A DNA stretch of 64,000 bases from Haemophilus haemolyticus_M (GCF_003490935.1 NZ_QQGD01000002.1:1-64000), one strand, 5' to 3'. Positions 8,376-18,925 are shown, counted from the stretch's first letter. The notes: generated by a model from the sequence alone, not told the origin. Translations and numbers: made by a program.

Positions 8376-10724
8376 TTATTTTTGTTTTCTAGATGTTTTC
8401 TTAGAAACTTCTTTCTTTTTTACCGCACTTTTTCGTTTCTTGGATGCTTTAGACGGTAGTTCTTTAAAGACTTTCTTGGCTTTTTCTTTCGCGGTTTTTC
8501 CAGCACGACGAGGCTTACGTTCACTCCCTATCAGCGAGAAATCGACCATTTTATTTTCTAAATGTACAGCTTCAACTTTGATGCGAACTTTATCGCCTAA
8601 GCGATATTGCATTCCGCTATTCTCACCGATTAAACGTTGTTTTGCTGCATCGAATTGGTAATAATCATTTTCTAAAGTCGAAATATGGACTAAACCATCG
8701 ATGAATAAATCATCTAAGCGTACAAATAAACCAAACCCCGTCACAGATGAAATAACACCGCTAAATTCACCGCCAACATGATCTTGCATATATTCGCATT
8801 TCAGCCAATCTGCCACTTCACGAGTGGCGTCGTCAGCACGGCGTTCCGTCATTGAACAGTGATTGCCAAGTAAATCCATTTCATCAAAAGAGTAATGATA
8901 ACCGCCTGTCTCGGTGGTTTTACGTTTAGCGCCTTGTTCTTTAGCGAGTAAATATTTGATGCCTCGATGAAGTGTTAAGTCTGGATAACGGCGAATTGGC
9001 GAAGTAAAGTGTGCATATTCTTCCAAAGCTAAACCAAAGTGCCCGATATTATCAGCATGATAGACAGCTTGGCTTAATGAACGTAGCAACATTGTTTGAA
9101 TAAGTTCATGATCAGGTCGTTCTTTAACTTTTTCTAAGAGAGCAGCATAGTCTTTTGTGGTTGGTTTTAATCCGCCTTCTAAAGTTAAACCAAACTCACT
9201 TAAGAAAGTGCGGAACGATGTTAATTTTTCTTCGCTCGGGGTGGCATGAATACGATATAACGCAGGCTCTTTATGTTTTTCCATAAAATTGGCAGCTGCG
9301 ATATTCGCAAGAATCATACATTCCTCAATGATTTTGTGAGCATCGTTACGAACAACGGGTTCAATGCGTTCAATTCTTCCCATTGCATTGAAAATAAACT
9401 TAGTTTCAATGGTTTCAAAATCGATCGCACCACGTTGATGACGCGCACCAAGCAAAGTCTGATAGAGTTTATAAAGTTCTTCTAAATGAGGCACAAGCGT
9501 AGAATAACGAGTGCGTAATTCTTCATCGCCTTCAAGCATTTTTGCTACTTTAGTATAAGTGAGGCGGGCGTGAGAATTCATCACCGCTTCATAAAAGCGA
9601 TAATCTGTGAGCTTACCTTTGGCAGAAATTTGCATCTCACACACCATACACAAACGATCCACTTGTGGGTTAAGAGAGCATAAGCCGTTTGATAAAATTT
9701 CAGGTAGCATGGGTACAACTCGATTCGGAAAATAGACCGAGTTACCACGATTATGCGCTTCTACATCCAAAGCAGAACGTAAACGTACGTAATAACTGAC
9801 ATCCGCAATCGCGACCCAAAGGTTCCAGCCTTTGCCATGTTTTTCACAATAAACAGCATCGTCAAAATCGCGCGCATCTTCACCATCAATGGTCACAAGC
9901 GGCAAATTGCGTAAATCCACACGACCTTTTTTTGCTTCTTCAGGGACTTCTTCAGTGAATTTTTTTACGTATTTTTCTACCGCACTTGGAAACTTATGGG
10001 GAATATCGTGGTTACGCAAGGCGATTTCCACTTCCATTCCTTTCGCCATATTATCGCCTAGGATCTCAGTGATTACGCCAATTGGTTGGTTAAAACTAGC
10101 AGAACGTTCTTGCAATTCGACAACGACAACTTGTCCCATACGAGCACCATTACGATGTTCATTTGGCACGAGAATATCTCGGCCAATTCTGCTGTCATCA
10201 GGCACCACATAGCTAAAACCGTTTTCTAAGAAAAAGCGACCCACAATTTGTTTTTTACGACTTTCCAATACGCGCACAATTCGCACTTCACGTCGACCAC
10301 GACGATCTAAGCCTGCAGGTTGCGCTAAGACAAAATCCCCATGCATGACTCTTTGCATTTGATGGTTCGGAATAAATAAATCATCTTTTTTGCCATCGAC
10401 CTGTAAAAAACCAAAACCTTCTCGATGACCAATTACCGTGCCTTTAAATAAATCTAATTTTTCTGGTAAGGCATAGCGTTTACGTTTGGTGAACACTAAT
10501 TGTCCGTCATTTTCCATCGCTCGTAATCGGCGACGCATCGCTTCTATTTGATCTTCATTTCGAATGGAAAGTGAGGTCAAAATTTCATCCCGATTCATTG
10601 GCGCATTATTGTCTCGAATAACACTTAAAATGAACTCACGGCTCGGGATTGGATTGCCGTATTTTTCCAATTCTCGTTTGTAATGAGGATCTTGGTTGAT
10701 TAAGTTTTTACGTTTTTTTGTCAT
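8376..10724 (-). CDS. rnr: Ribonuclease R
   Basis: RNase R is a processive 3'-5' exoribonuclease able to degrade structured RNA, including rRNA and mRNA decay intermediates. The 782-residue protein has an N-terminal helix-turn-helix-like domain, two cold-shock domains, the RNB catalytic domain with the metal-binding acidic cluster TIDGEDARDFDDAVY near residues 275-289, an S1 domain (GEFSGVISSVTGFGLFVRLD) near 645, and a basic Lys-rich tail from about 730. It is the upstream gene of the rnr-rlmB pair. Confidence 0.97.
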   Translation of the reverse strand: MTKKRKNLINQDPHYKRELEKYGNPIPSREFILSVIRDNNAPMNRDEILTSLSIRNEDQIEAMRRRLRAMENDGQLVFTKRKRYALPEKLDLFKGTVIGHREGFGFLQVDGKKDDLFIPNHQMQRVMHGDFVLAQPAGLDRRGRREVRIVRVLESRKKQIVGRFFLENGFSYVVPDDSRIGRDILVPNEHRNGARMGQVVVVELQERSASFNQPIGVITEILGDNMAKGMEVEIALRNHDIPHKFPSAVEKYVKKFTEEVPEEAKKGRVDLRNLPLVTIDGEDARDFDDAVYCEKHGKGWNLWVAIADVSYYVRLRSALDVEAHNRGNSVYFPNRVVPMLPEILSNGLCSLNPQVDRLCMVCEMQISAKGKLTDYRFYEAVMNSHARLTYTKVAKMLEGDEELRTRYSTLVPHLEELYKLYQTLLGARHQRGAIDFETIETKFIFNAMGRIERIEPVVRNDAHKIIEECMILANIAAANFMEKHKEPALYRIHATPSEEKLTSFRTFLSEFGLTLEGGLKPTTKDYAALLEKVKERPDHELIQTMLLRSLSQAVYHADNIGHFGLALEEYAHFTSPIRRYPDLTLHRGIKYLLAKEQGAKRKTTETGGYHYSFDEMDLLGNHCSMTERRADDATREVADWLKCEYMQDHVGGEFSGVISSVTGFGLFVRLDDLFIDGLVHISTLENDYYQFDAAKQRLIGENSGMQYRLGDKVRIKVEAVHLENKMVDFSLIGSERKPRRAGKTAKEKAKKVFKELPSKASKKRKSAVKKKEVSKKTSRKQK

Positions 10725-10792
10725 TATTTTTTACAGTTTTAAAAAGTGCGGAGAGTTTGACACTGTAAGGGGGATAATGCAAGGAAAAGAAA

Positions 10793-10817
10793 ATCTGCAC
10801 TCGTGATGAGTGCAGAT
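10793..10817 (-). terminator. yedE terminator
   Basis: Perfect 10-bp stem ATCTGCACTC / GAGTGCAGAT around a 5-nt loop, followed on the minus strand by TTTTCTTTTCC. Confidence 0.75.
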
Positions 10818-10827
10818 AGAAAGTGAA

Positions 10828-11886
10828 TTAAGCCGATTTTTTGGTAAAGCCAATATAGACACAGAATATAAATCCAAGAACTAAAGCGTAAGGGGTGAAT
10901 TCACCAATGCCAGAGCCTGAAGCTGCAAGGCTTAAACGATGCGCAGCAGCTGCACCTAAAAGCATACCAAGCACAAAAATAGCGGAGTCATTATCGCCTT
11001 CACCAAGATGAACTAAATGTTTGCCAGGACAACCACCGCCAAGGGCGAAGCATAAGCCGCAAAGTGCCATGCCGAGGAAGTTCCAAAGATACTGATTATG
11101 TGCACCAGGTTGTTGTTCAAACCCTAAATGGAATTGGCCAAGTAAAGCATTGGTAATAGCAGCAAATACCACTAGAGCGATGACACCGTTCAATAACGAA
11201 GAATCACGGAATAAAATAAAATTACGGAATGCGCCAATTGAGCAGAAACGTGATTTTTGCATTAATACGCCTATGATTAGCCCGCCTGATAAAGATAACG
11301 CCCAAAATGCATGTTGTGTGCCAGGGCCTTTTTGTGAGAAATAAAGCGGTAAACCTTCGCCAAAACTAAATTGGGTGATAACGCCAATAAGTAATAATCC
11401 CGCAATAATGACAGAAATCCAACCTGTAGCAGGGGCTTGTTCTTTTGCTTTGCCGAGCGAAAATCCTCGATTGCTAAAGAAAATTCCACCTAGTACGCCG
11501 ACAAATAAACCGACAATCCCTGCAATCGCAGATAAATCGCCGCCGCCTAGACGCAAATATGCGCGCCATGGACAGCCTAAGAATGTTAGGGCACCAATCA
11601 TAGCAAATGCCCCTAAAATTAAGCGAATGAATGGCGATGAGCCACCACGAGCACGGAATTCTTTTGCAAATAACGCACTCGCTAACGCACCGAAAATTAA
11701 TCCGATAAGTTCGGGGCGGATGTATTGAAGTGGAGCGGCTTGATGTAAGCCAATGGAACCAGCTGTATCGCGTAAGAAACAGGCTGCGCAGAATCCCATG
11801 TTGCCAGGATTTCCGCTATAAGTAAGTAGTGGAGCGATGATACCAAGTGCAGCACCTGCAACCACAGGCCATTTTGATCCTTTCAT
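10828..11886 (-). CDS. yedE: YedE-type (YeeE/YedE family) selenium/sulfur transport membrane protein
   Basis: This is a multi-helix inner-membrane protein of 352 residues in the YeeE/YedE (DUF395) family, whose members import sulfur or selenium oxyanions or thiosulfate. Family cysteines are in place: CAACFLRD near residue 33, GCPWR near 103, CSIGAFRN near 215 and GGGCPGKHL near 285. Full-length duplicated architecture and the CPGKH motif fit the YedE branch linked with selenium metabolism. No TusA/YedF-like sulfur-carrier gene lies next to it, which is unusual for the family; its neighbour is glutathionylspermidine synthetase, transcribed away from it. Substrate is inferred from family only. 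Confidence 0.82.
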   Translation of the reverse strand: MKGSKWPVVAGAALGIIAPLLTYSGNPGNMGFCAACFLRDTAGSIGLHQAAPLQYIRPELIGLIFGALASALFAKEFRARGGSSPFIRLILGAFAMIGALTFLGCPWRAYLRLGGGDLSAIAGIVGLFVGVLGGIFFSNRGFSLGKAKEQAPATGWISVIIAGLLLIGVITQFSFGEGLPLYFSQKGPGTQHAFWALSLSGGLIIGVLMQKSRFCSIGAFRNFILFRDSSLLNGVIALVVFAAITNALLGQFHLGFEQQPGAHNQYLWNFLGMALCGLCFALGGGCPGKHLVHLGEGDNDSAIFVLGMLLGAAAAHRLSLAASGSGIGEFTPYALVLGFIFCVYIGFTKKSA

Positions 11887-12114
11887 AATGAAACCCTTGT
11901 GATATCTAAAGTTAAACTAAATTGTGTACTCTCGAATACTCGAAAAGCACGTTCATTTTAATCTAAGAAGTTAAATGGTAAAGAATGATTTGATGAAAAG
12001 ATGAGATAAATCAAAAATTTGCTACGAAAAAAGTGCGGTAAAAATTTTATTGATTTCCGTAATAAAAATAAAAGATCTATACTAACCGCATTCATTTTTT
12101 ACTCGGAAGATACT

Positions 12115-14004
12115 ATGACAGAACGTTCAACCAATATCATTACCCACGATCCTTTTGGTAGCTTGCTTGGATATGCGCCTGGTGGCGTGGCAATTTATTC
12201 CTCTGATTACAATACTGCAGATGATAAAGAGTTCCCGAATGATGCCGCATTTCGGAGTTATCTAGGGCGAGAATATATGGGCTATAAATGGCAGTGTGTG
12301 GAATTTGCACGTCGTTATTTATATCTCAATCATGGCGTTGTGTTTGCCGATGTCGGTATGGCGTACGAGATCTTTTCTTTACGTTTTTTACGCCAAGTGG
12401 TGAACGATGCCTTGTTGCCCTTGCAAGCATTTGCTAATGGTTGCAAACGAAAACCTCAAGCAGGCTCCTTATTAATTTGGCAAGAAGGGGGAGAATTTAA
12501 ACACACGGGGCATGTGGCAATTATCACCGAGGTATTGCCTGATCGCGTTCGAATCGCCGAGCAAAATGTGATTCATTCCCGCTTGCCAAGCGGTCAGCAA
12601 TGGACACGAGAATTGCCGATGATTGTTTCAGAACAAGGTTATTTTCTACAAGATACTTTTGATGATACTAAAATTCTTGGCTGGATGATTCAAACAAACG
12701 ATACTGAATTTTCAGAACCCCAACCTTTCCCAAAATCAACCGCACTTCGGTTACAAGCTCATCATGTTGATAATCACGGTCAATTTAATGGGAAATGGTT
12801 AAATGAAAATGAGCCATTTGACGCGGCATATATTAAGGCTATGCACGGGCACAAAGTGAGTCATTCTGATCAATATCGCTATTTTGCTATGTCCGAAAGT
12901 GCTCAACAAGAATTGATTCACGCCACTAATGAACTGCATTTAATGTATTTACATGCGACAGACAAGGTACTTAAAGATGATAACCTGTTACAGTATTTTA
13001 ATATTCCGAAGCTCCTTTGGCCACGCTTAAGACTTTCTTGGCAAAATCGCCGTTATCAGACGATTACAGGTCGTTTAGATTTCTGTATGAGTGAACGAGG
13101 TTTGAAAGTCTATGAATATAATGCCGACTCAGCTTCTTGCCATGCTGAGGCAGGCGATATTATGAATCGCTGGGCAAAACAAGCTGGTGGCGTATTGGGA
13201 GAAAATCCGTCCGATGGTTTGCGTAATGCGTTAGCTGATTGTTGGCAACATAGTCAAGCCTCAAAATTAGTTCATATTTTGCAAGATCACAATGATGAAG
13301 AAGATTATCACGCGATGTTTATGCAACAAGCATTAGTGCAAGCAGGTTTTCAAGCTAAAATTATTCACGACACAGAAGGATTGCATTGGGATAATCGAGG
13401 TCAATTAATTGATGATGAAAATAATCAAGTTCAAACTGTTTGGAAAACTTGGGCTTGGGAAACAATGTTGGAACAACTTCGTGAAGATGCTACAGAAATG
13501 GAAGTGGCTCCGCCTATTCGCACAGGTTATCCTGAAGATAAAGTGCGGTTAATTGATGTGTTACTTCGCCCAGAAGTGTTAGTTTATGAACCACTTTGGA
13601 CGGCAATTCCAAGTAATAAGGCGATTTTGCCTGTGCTTTGGTCTTTATTCCCTAATCATCGTTATTTGTTAGAGGCAAGTTTTCATCTCACTCCAAACTT
13701 AATTCAAAACGGCTATGCACAAAAACCAATTGCAGGTCGCCGAGGTGATAACGTTAAATTGATTGGTGAAAATAATTCCATGCTAGACACAACCGATGGG
13801 CAGTTTGGTCAGCAAGATAGTATTTATCAACAGCTTTGGTGTTTACCACAAGTGGAAGATCAATATTTGCAAATCTGTACTTTTACCGTTGGAGGGCATT
13901 ATGGCGGCACTTGCCTACGTTCTGATTCGAGTCGTGTCATTATGGGAAACAGTGATATGCAGCCTTTGAGGGTGTTGAAGGATAAGCAGTTCTTTGAACA
14001 GTAA
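12115..14004 (+). CDS. gss: Bifunctional glutathionylspermidine synthetase/amidase
   Basis: The enzyme joins glutathione to spermidine with ATP and also hydrolyses the conjugate. From ATG 12115 (GGAAG upstream) it has 629 residues, near the 619 of E. coli Gss, and identity to that enzyme is visible along its whole length. The N-terminal CHAP amidase carries Cys61 in WQCVEFARR and His133 in HTGHVAII; the C-terminal ATP-grasp synthetase has ITGRLDFCM, YEYNADSASC and IAGRRGDNV. The frame stays open upstream to 12019 but has no ribosome site there. It is divergent from yedE. Confidence 0.95.
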   Translation: MTERSTNIITHDPFGSLLGYAPGGVAIYSSDYNTADDKEFPNDAAFRSYLGREYMGYKWQCVEFARRYLYLNHGVVFADVGMAYEIFSLRFLRQVVNDALLPLQAFANGCKRKPQAGSLLIWQEGGEFKHTGHVAIITEVLPDRVRIAEQNVIHSRLPSGQQWTRELPMIVSEQGYFLQDTFDDTKILGWMIQTNDTEFSEPQPFPKSTALRLQAHHVDNHGQFNGKWLNENEPFDAAYIKAMHGHKVSHSDQYRYFAMSESAQQELIHATNELHLMYLHATDKVLKDDNLLQYFNIPKLLWPRLRLSWQNRRYQTITGRLDFCMSERGLKVYEYNADSASCHAEAGDIMNRWAKQAGGVLGENPSDGLRNALADCWQHSQASKLVHILQDHNDEEDYHAMFMQQALVQAGFQAKIIHDTEGLHWDNRGQLIDDENNQVQTVWKTWAWETMLEQLREDATEMEVAPPIRTGYPEDKVRLIDVLLRPEVLVYEPLWTAIPSNKAILPVLWSLFPNHRYLLEASFHLTPNLIQNGYAQKPIAGRRGDNVKLIGENNSMLDTTDGQFGQQDSIYQQLWCLPQVEDQYLQICTFTVGGHYGGTCLRSDSSRVIMGNSDMQPLRVLKDKQFFEQ

Positions 14005-14211
14005 AAATATGATTTAATTATTTAATAAAAGAGCAATTGAATCATTTTACATGAGTGAATTAAAATTATTTGTGTGCATTATTGCTTCAAATTTATTATT
14101 ATCTGAGCATAACTAAAAAACTCTCAGACTTTCACTGTACTTTACTCAATTTTATTTTCTCTAAAACATTAGCACAAAGGTCTCCTTGTTTTATTTTATT
14201 AAGGAAACTTT

Positions 14212-17200
14212 ATGCATCAAATTCATTTTTTTTGTCCAACGCTATTAGCGTTAAGCCTTGCTTTAGCTGGCTCAAATGTTCAAGCATCTATGGTTCGCAA
14301 TGATGTGGACTATCAATATTTTCGTGATTTTGCTGAAAATAAAGGCGTATTTTCGGTGGGAGCGCAGAATATTCCAATTTTTAATAAACAAGGTCAGCAA
14401 GTTTCAACTATGTTGCCCCATTGGGCTATGCCTGATTTACATGTAGCAAGTCGGGTAAGCGGCGTTGCGACCTTATTTAATCCTCAATACATTGCCAGTG
14501 TAAAGCATAACTTAGGCTATGGTTCAGTACAATTTGGTGAAAATAGCAACAATGCAGATAATCATCACTTTAATTATCTTATTACAGAACGTAATAATCA
14601 CCCTACCCTTGATTTTCATGCACCACGTTTACATAAATTAGTCACCGAAGTTGCGCCAATTTCGCTAAATAATATTGCTTTTGATAATGCTAGAAAGACT
14701 GGACCATATAATAATGCATTCTTAAATAAGAATCGTTACCCATATTTTGTGCGAGTCGGCTCTGGTACTCAATATTTACGAAGTAAGGACGGAAAAGTAA
14801 AAACGTCATTAACATCTGCGTATAACTATCTTACAGGCGGTACACCACTTAAACCTAATAGCTCAATGGATAATTGGGTGCTATTTAACGGTGATCTTTA
14901 TGATACGTTAGGAACCTATGGATTGCCAGGAGATAGTGGTTCTGCGCTTTTAGCCTATGATGCTAAAGAACAACGTTGGGTATTAGTAGGAGTATTATCA
15001 ACTTATGCAGGTTATGATAGTTCAAATAATATCTATACAATTATTCAGCCCGATACCATTGAAAAAGCATTCAAGGATGATGAAACAACCGTCCAGCTAA
15101 ATGCAAAAAGAATAACTTGGGATAATAAGAATAATGGAATAAGTATTTTACAAGTTGGTAATCAGAATATTACCTTGCCAGTTGCTGACTTGACTAAAAA
15201 ATCTCAGGATAATAATCAATTTCGCCCTTCATTAGAAAACGGTAAGACAATTCATTTCCAAGGCGGAGAAGGCTCAACATTGATATTGAAAAACAATATT
15301 AATCAGGGTGCGGGGGCGTTACATTTTAATCAGAATATGACCGTTCAAGCTGATAACAATGATTATACTTGGCTTGGTGCAGGCATTGTGGTGAATGGTG
15401 ATAAAACTGTTCATTGGCGCGTAAAAAATCCTATTAATGACCGTCTGTCAAAATTGGGAACAGGTACGCTATATATTGATGGTCAAGGTAAAAACCTAGG
15501 CGATATTAGTGTGGGGGATGGTACAGTTGTTCTTGATCAAAAAATGCTGAATGGACAGCAACAGGCCTTTAATCAAGTTGGAATTACCAGCGGCCGGGCA
15601 ACTGTTGTACTGGCAAATAACAAACAGGTTAATCCAGATAACATTTATTTTGGCTTCCGAGGAGGACGTTTAGATATAAATGGTAATAATCTGACTTTCC
15701 ATCGAATTCAAAATGCAGATGAGGGTGCAAAGATTGTTAATAATAACCGCACTCAATCTGCCTACATTCACATTATTGGTCGAGATGCTCTTACTGAACA
15801 AAATATTGAATGGGTAAAATGGGGACAAGAACCAACATCATCATTAGCTATTTATGAATACAAAAATAATTATAGAAATAACCGATTAGATTATTTCCGT
15901 CTAAAAGAAGGAAAAAATCCACATGCTTATTTTCCTTGGGATATGGAAACAACAAATGATTGGGAATTCTTAGGTAACGACAGACAACAAGTTATAAAGA
16001 ATGCACTTGTTCAAGAAAATGCAAAAAAACATTTAGATACCTTTAGTGGTTTCCTTGGTGAGTATGATTCTCAGCGTTATAACGGTGCATTAACGTTTAA
16101 TTACAACCCGAATTATCACAATAGTGTGCTTGTTTTGAATGGAGGTACTAACTTAAATGGCAATTTAAACATATCTGCGGGTCATTTAGTGCTTTCTGGC
16201 ATCCCAACTCCGCATGCTTACGATCATTTAAACCAAAAAGAAGTCATAGATGAAAATAGTTGGATTAATCGTCAATTCAAGGCTCATGAATTTAATGTTT
16301 CTGGTAATGGAAAATTAGAAAGTAGTCGTAATGTGAGCTTGTTAGAAGGGAATTTTAATGCTCGTCATCAAGCTCAAATCCAACTCGGTTTTACTCAGAA
16401 TAAATCCAATGAGTGTATCCGTGCCTCATATACAGGAATAACGAGTTGTACTGAAAATAAAATACTAAGTCAGGCAGCCTTTGATAGTGTTCCTGTAACA
16501 GTAGTAAGTGGTAATATCGATTTAAAAGAAACGAGTCAATTTAATCTAGGTAAAGCGCATTTAGTGGGGCGTGTAAATGCAACACCGATGACTCAAATTC
16601 GTTTACAACCCTATAGCCAATGGATGCTAACAGGTAATAGTACGGTGGGAAATCTCGAATTTTCGCCCAATAGTCAAGTTACATTAAATACGGGCTATGA
16701 TGAGCTAAATAAGGATTATCGTAGTTGGGTACAATTTAATGAATTGACAATAAATGGAAAATTGACGGGTAATGGGCATTTTCGTTTTTTAACTAATATT
16801 GCTGAACGTCGTGGCGATCATATTACAGTAAATGGACTAGCATCAGGAGCATATCTTCTTTCTGTGAAAAATACGGGGAGAGAACCCAATGAGGTAAACC
16901 CATTAAGTTTAGTTAAATTAAATCATCCTGAACAAGCTATTGGGGATGCGCAATTTTCTCTTGAAAATGGCTATGTCGATTTAGGGGCTTATCGTTATAT
17001 TTTAACAAATCGTAGCAATGATTATCGATTATATAACCCGTTACGTGATGCAGAATTACATTCTCGGGATAACAACCAATTAATATTAAATAGTCAGCGT
17101 GAATTTGAATCGGTTCAGAATAAACTAAATAGCAAAAGACTAGAGCTTGCTAATTTAACTCGTGAATATAGTCACGCACAAAAACAAAAAACAGAAGATG

Positions 17201-18729
17201 ATGCTCAGATTGAGCGTTTGTTAGCTGATATTCGCCAAACTAATAATCAAATTGATAATGTTTTTTATGAATATAATCGTACTTGGCGTATTCGCTTTAT
17301 TAAACGTCGTAACTTATATAACCAATTTACTCAATATAAAGCACGTTTGGAAAATCAACGTAATGAGTATCGAGGCTTAAGAGCTCAGGCAGAAAAGAGT
17401 GAAAATCAAGCTCAAAAATTACTGCAAATGCTAACTGGTATGAGAAATACTGTGAATACGCTTTCGACTCAATACGATAAGTTACAAGCAGAATTTAATC
17501 GTTTGAAAAATGATTCACAAATGAATAAGGCAAGTTATGCACAGTGGCTCTGTGAAGTTCAAGGGCTTTCTTCTGATATTTGTCGTAAAGTTGCAAAAGT
17601 GGCAGATGAAAGTAACATTACTGCCTTTGAAGCGGAAATTGATGCAAACATTACACGTGTTGAATCAGCTCAACAAACTTTAATTAATGCTCAAACTTCT
17701 GGCAATCAAAGTGCGGTTAATTCTGCGCAAGTTTCCTTGAATGAGGCGGTATTAGCATTACTGAATAGCCTTGAAAAGGCTTATCAAACTGATCAGGAAA
17801 TTCAGCAATTTTTAAGTTCTCAATCTTCGACTGTTGCACTGCCAGTGCAAGCTCAGCTTATCAGCCGTTATTCCAATACAGCTTTATCAGAGCTTTCTTC
17901 AAGTGTTAATTCGGTATTACAAATTGGACGAAACTTAGATCGTCATTTATTAAGCCAAGATAAATCGAATGTTTGGGTGAATACGGAAGCAAGCCAGAGA
18001 ACTTATCGTTCCGACTATAATCGTCCATATAAGCAAAATTTAACATTAACTCAAGTTGGCGTCGCTCAGGTATTAAATTCGAACATGCAAATTGGTGCAG
18101 TGCTTTCTCATTCTCGTGCGAATAATGAGTTTAATGAAAATGTATCGGGTACAAACCGACTAACTGGCATAAATGGTTTTGTTAAAGGCGAGTGGAATAA
18201 TGGTGTCTTTGCAAGTTTTGACTTAGGTTATGGACACAGCCGTAACAATGTAAAATTTGACGAAGAAAACAAAACGTTCCACCGAAATATTTTTAGTGTA
18301 GGTGGAAATATTGGGGCTTCTTTGGACTGGGGAATTAATGTCACACCTTCAGTTGGTATGCGCTACCACCGTCTATCTAGCACAAACTACCACTTAGACG
18401 GTGCAAATATCAACAGTAAAACCTTACATTTAACCACTTACCGTGCTGGTGTAATGTTAGATAAAACGTTTGATATAAATGGTGTAAAATTCACCCCAAG
18501 TTTCTCAAGCAATTACTATGATGCCACTCAAAGAAAACTTGCCATTGACGGTGTATTAAGCGTCAATGATGTCACATTAAAACAACAATTTGGACGTTAT
18601 TTTACTCATGAACTTGGTTTTAGTGCTCAGATGAAACAGTGGAATATAAGCACGAATATTGGAATGCTTAAGGGTTCTGATGTTGCACCACAGAAATTCG
18701 CTTCATTAAAGATTGGTTTTACTTGGTAG
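14212..18729 (+). CDS. S6-family serine-protease autotransporter (Hap/IgA1-protease-like)
   Basis: This is a type Va autotransporter of 1505 residues. A signal peptide ends near Ala26 (NVQA). The passenger starts with the DYQYFRDFAENKG motif shared by Hap and IgA1 proteases and has a complete triad: His99 (SVKHN), Asp134 and Ser242 (GDSGSA). A beta-helix stalk with INQGAG and YFGFRGGRLD follows to about 940, then an unusual coiled-coil linker at about 946-1170, and the beta-barrel from about 1240 ending in Phe-Thr-Trp. Passenger and barrel (LISRYSN.ALSEL..VNS) look closer to Hap than to classic Iga, but length and linker differ from both. The substrate cannot be deduced. An uptake signal lies inside at 17709-17717. 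Confidence 0.88.
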   Translation: MHQIHFFCPTLLALSLALAGSNVQASMVRNDVDYQYFRDFAENKGVFSVGAQNIPIFNKQGQQVSTMLPHWAMPDLHVASRVSGVATLFNPQYIASVKHNLGYGSVQFGENSNNADNHHFNYLITERNNHPTLDFHAPRLHKLVTEVAPISLNNIAFDNARKTGPYNNAFLNKNRYPYFVRVGSGTQYLRSKDGKVKTSLTSAYNYLTGGTPLKPNSSMDNWVLFNGDLYDTLGTYGLPGDSGSALLAYDAKEQRWVLVGVLSTYAGYDSSNNIYTIIQPDTIEKAFKDDETTVQLNAKRITWDNKNNGISILQVGNQNITLPVADLTKKSQDNNQFRPSLENGKTIHFQGGEGSTLILKNNINQGAGALHFNQNMTVQADNNDYTWLGAGIVVNGDKTVHWRVKNPINDRLSKLGTGTLYIDGQGKNLGDISVGDGTVVLDQKMLNGQQQAFNQVGITSGRATVVLANNKQVNPDNIYFGFRGGRLDINGNNLTFHRIQNADEGAKIVNNNRTQSAYIHIIGRDALTEQNIEWVKWGQEPTSSLAIYEYKNNYRNNRLDYFRLKEGKNPHAYFPWDMETTNDWEFLGNDRQQVIKNALVQENAKKHLDTFSGFLGEYDSQRYNGALTFNYNPNYHNSVLVLNGGTNLNGNLNISAGHLVLSGIPTPHAYDHLNQKEVIDENSWINRQFKAHEFNVSGNGKLESSRNVSLLEGNFNARHQAQIQLGFTQNKSNECIRASYTGITSCTENKILSQAAFDSVPVTVVSGNIDLKETSQFNLGKAHLVGRVNATPMTQIRLQPYSQWMLTGNSTVGNLEFSPNSQVTLNTGYDELNKDYRSWVQFNELTINGKLTGNGHFRFLTNIAERRGDHITVNGLASGAYLLSVKNTGREPNEVNPLSLVKLNHPEQAIGDAQFSLENGYVDLGAYRYILTNRSNDYRLYNPLRDAELHSRDNNQLILNSQREFESVQNKLNSKRLELANLTREYSHAQKQKTEDDAQIERLLADIRQTNNQIDNVFYEYNRTWRIRFIKRRNLYNQFTQYKARLENQRNEYRGLRAQAEKSENQAQKLLQMLTGMRNTVNTLSTQYDKLQAEFNRLKNDSQMNKASYAQWLCEVQGLSSDICRKVAKVADESNITAFEAEIDANITRVESAQQTLINAQTSGNQSAVNSAQVSLNEAVLALLNSLEKAYQTDQEIQQFLSSQSSTVALPVQAQLISRYSNTALSELSSSVNSVLQIGRNLDRHLLSQDKSNVWVNTEASQRTYRSDYNRPYKQNLTLTQVGVAQVLNSNMQIGAVLSHSRANNEFNENVSGTNRLTGINGFVKGEWNNGVFASFDLGYGHSRNNVKFDEENKTFHRNIFSVGGNIGASLDWGINVTPSVGMRYHRLSSTNYHLDGANINSKTLHLTTYRAGVMLDKTFDINGVKFTPSFSSNYYDATQRKLAIDGVLSVNDVTLKQQFGRYFTHELGFSAQMKQWNISTNIGMLKGSDVAPQKFASLKIGFTW

Positions 18730-18769
18730 AAGTGCGGTAGAAATTTAGAGCAAAATAAATACGAGCTTT

Positions 18770-18805
18770 AAGGACTGATGACGATATTTATCGGACTCAG
18801 TCCTT
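18770..18805 (+). terminator. Terminator of the S6 autotransporter, IS3-tail derived
   Basis: AAGGACTGA (18770-18778) pairs perfectly with TCAGTCCTT (18797-18805), with an inner CGAT/ATCG, and TTTTATTTTG follows. Read on the minus strand the segment is a frameshifted IS3 transposase tail (KGLSPI..YRHQSLK), the same sequence as at 7480 and 28450. Confidence 0.75.
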
Positions 18806-18852
18806 TTTATTTTGTATTTTTTAGGGTGAGGTTTCTAGATTGGAATAAAAAA

Positions 18853-18897
18853 TCAGCCATCAAACAGTGGTTGTATAGTTCTATGTTTGATGGCTGA
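18853..18897 (-). terminator. brnQ terminator
   Basis: A perfect 14-bp stem TCAGCCATCAAACA / TGTTTGATGGCTGA with a 17-nt loop lies 29 bp beyond the brnQ stop. The minus-strand transcript continues TTTTTTATTCC. Confidence 0.8.
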
Positions 18898-18925
18898 TGA
18901 AAATTAGTTTTAATTTTTTTGAATA

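Noticed and set aside
14051..14116. Possible short leader peptide before the S6 autotransporter
   Set aside because: Hydrophobic 21-residue frame without a ribosome site or regulatory logic.
14070..14303. 77-codon frame overlapping the autotransporter start
   Set aside because: Different frame from the clear signal peptide at 14212, and no ribosome site.
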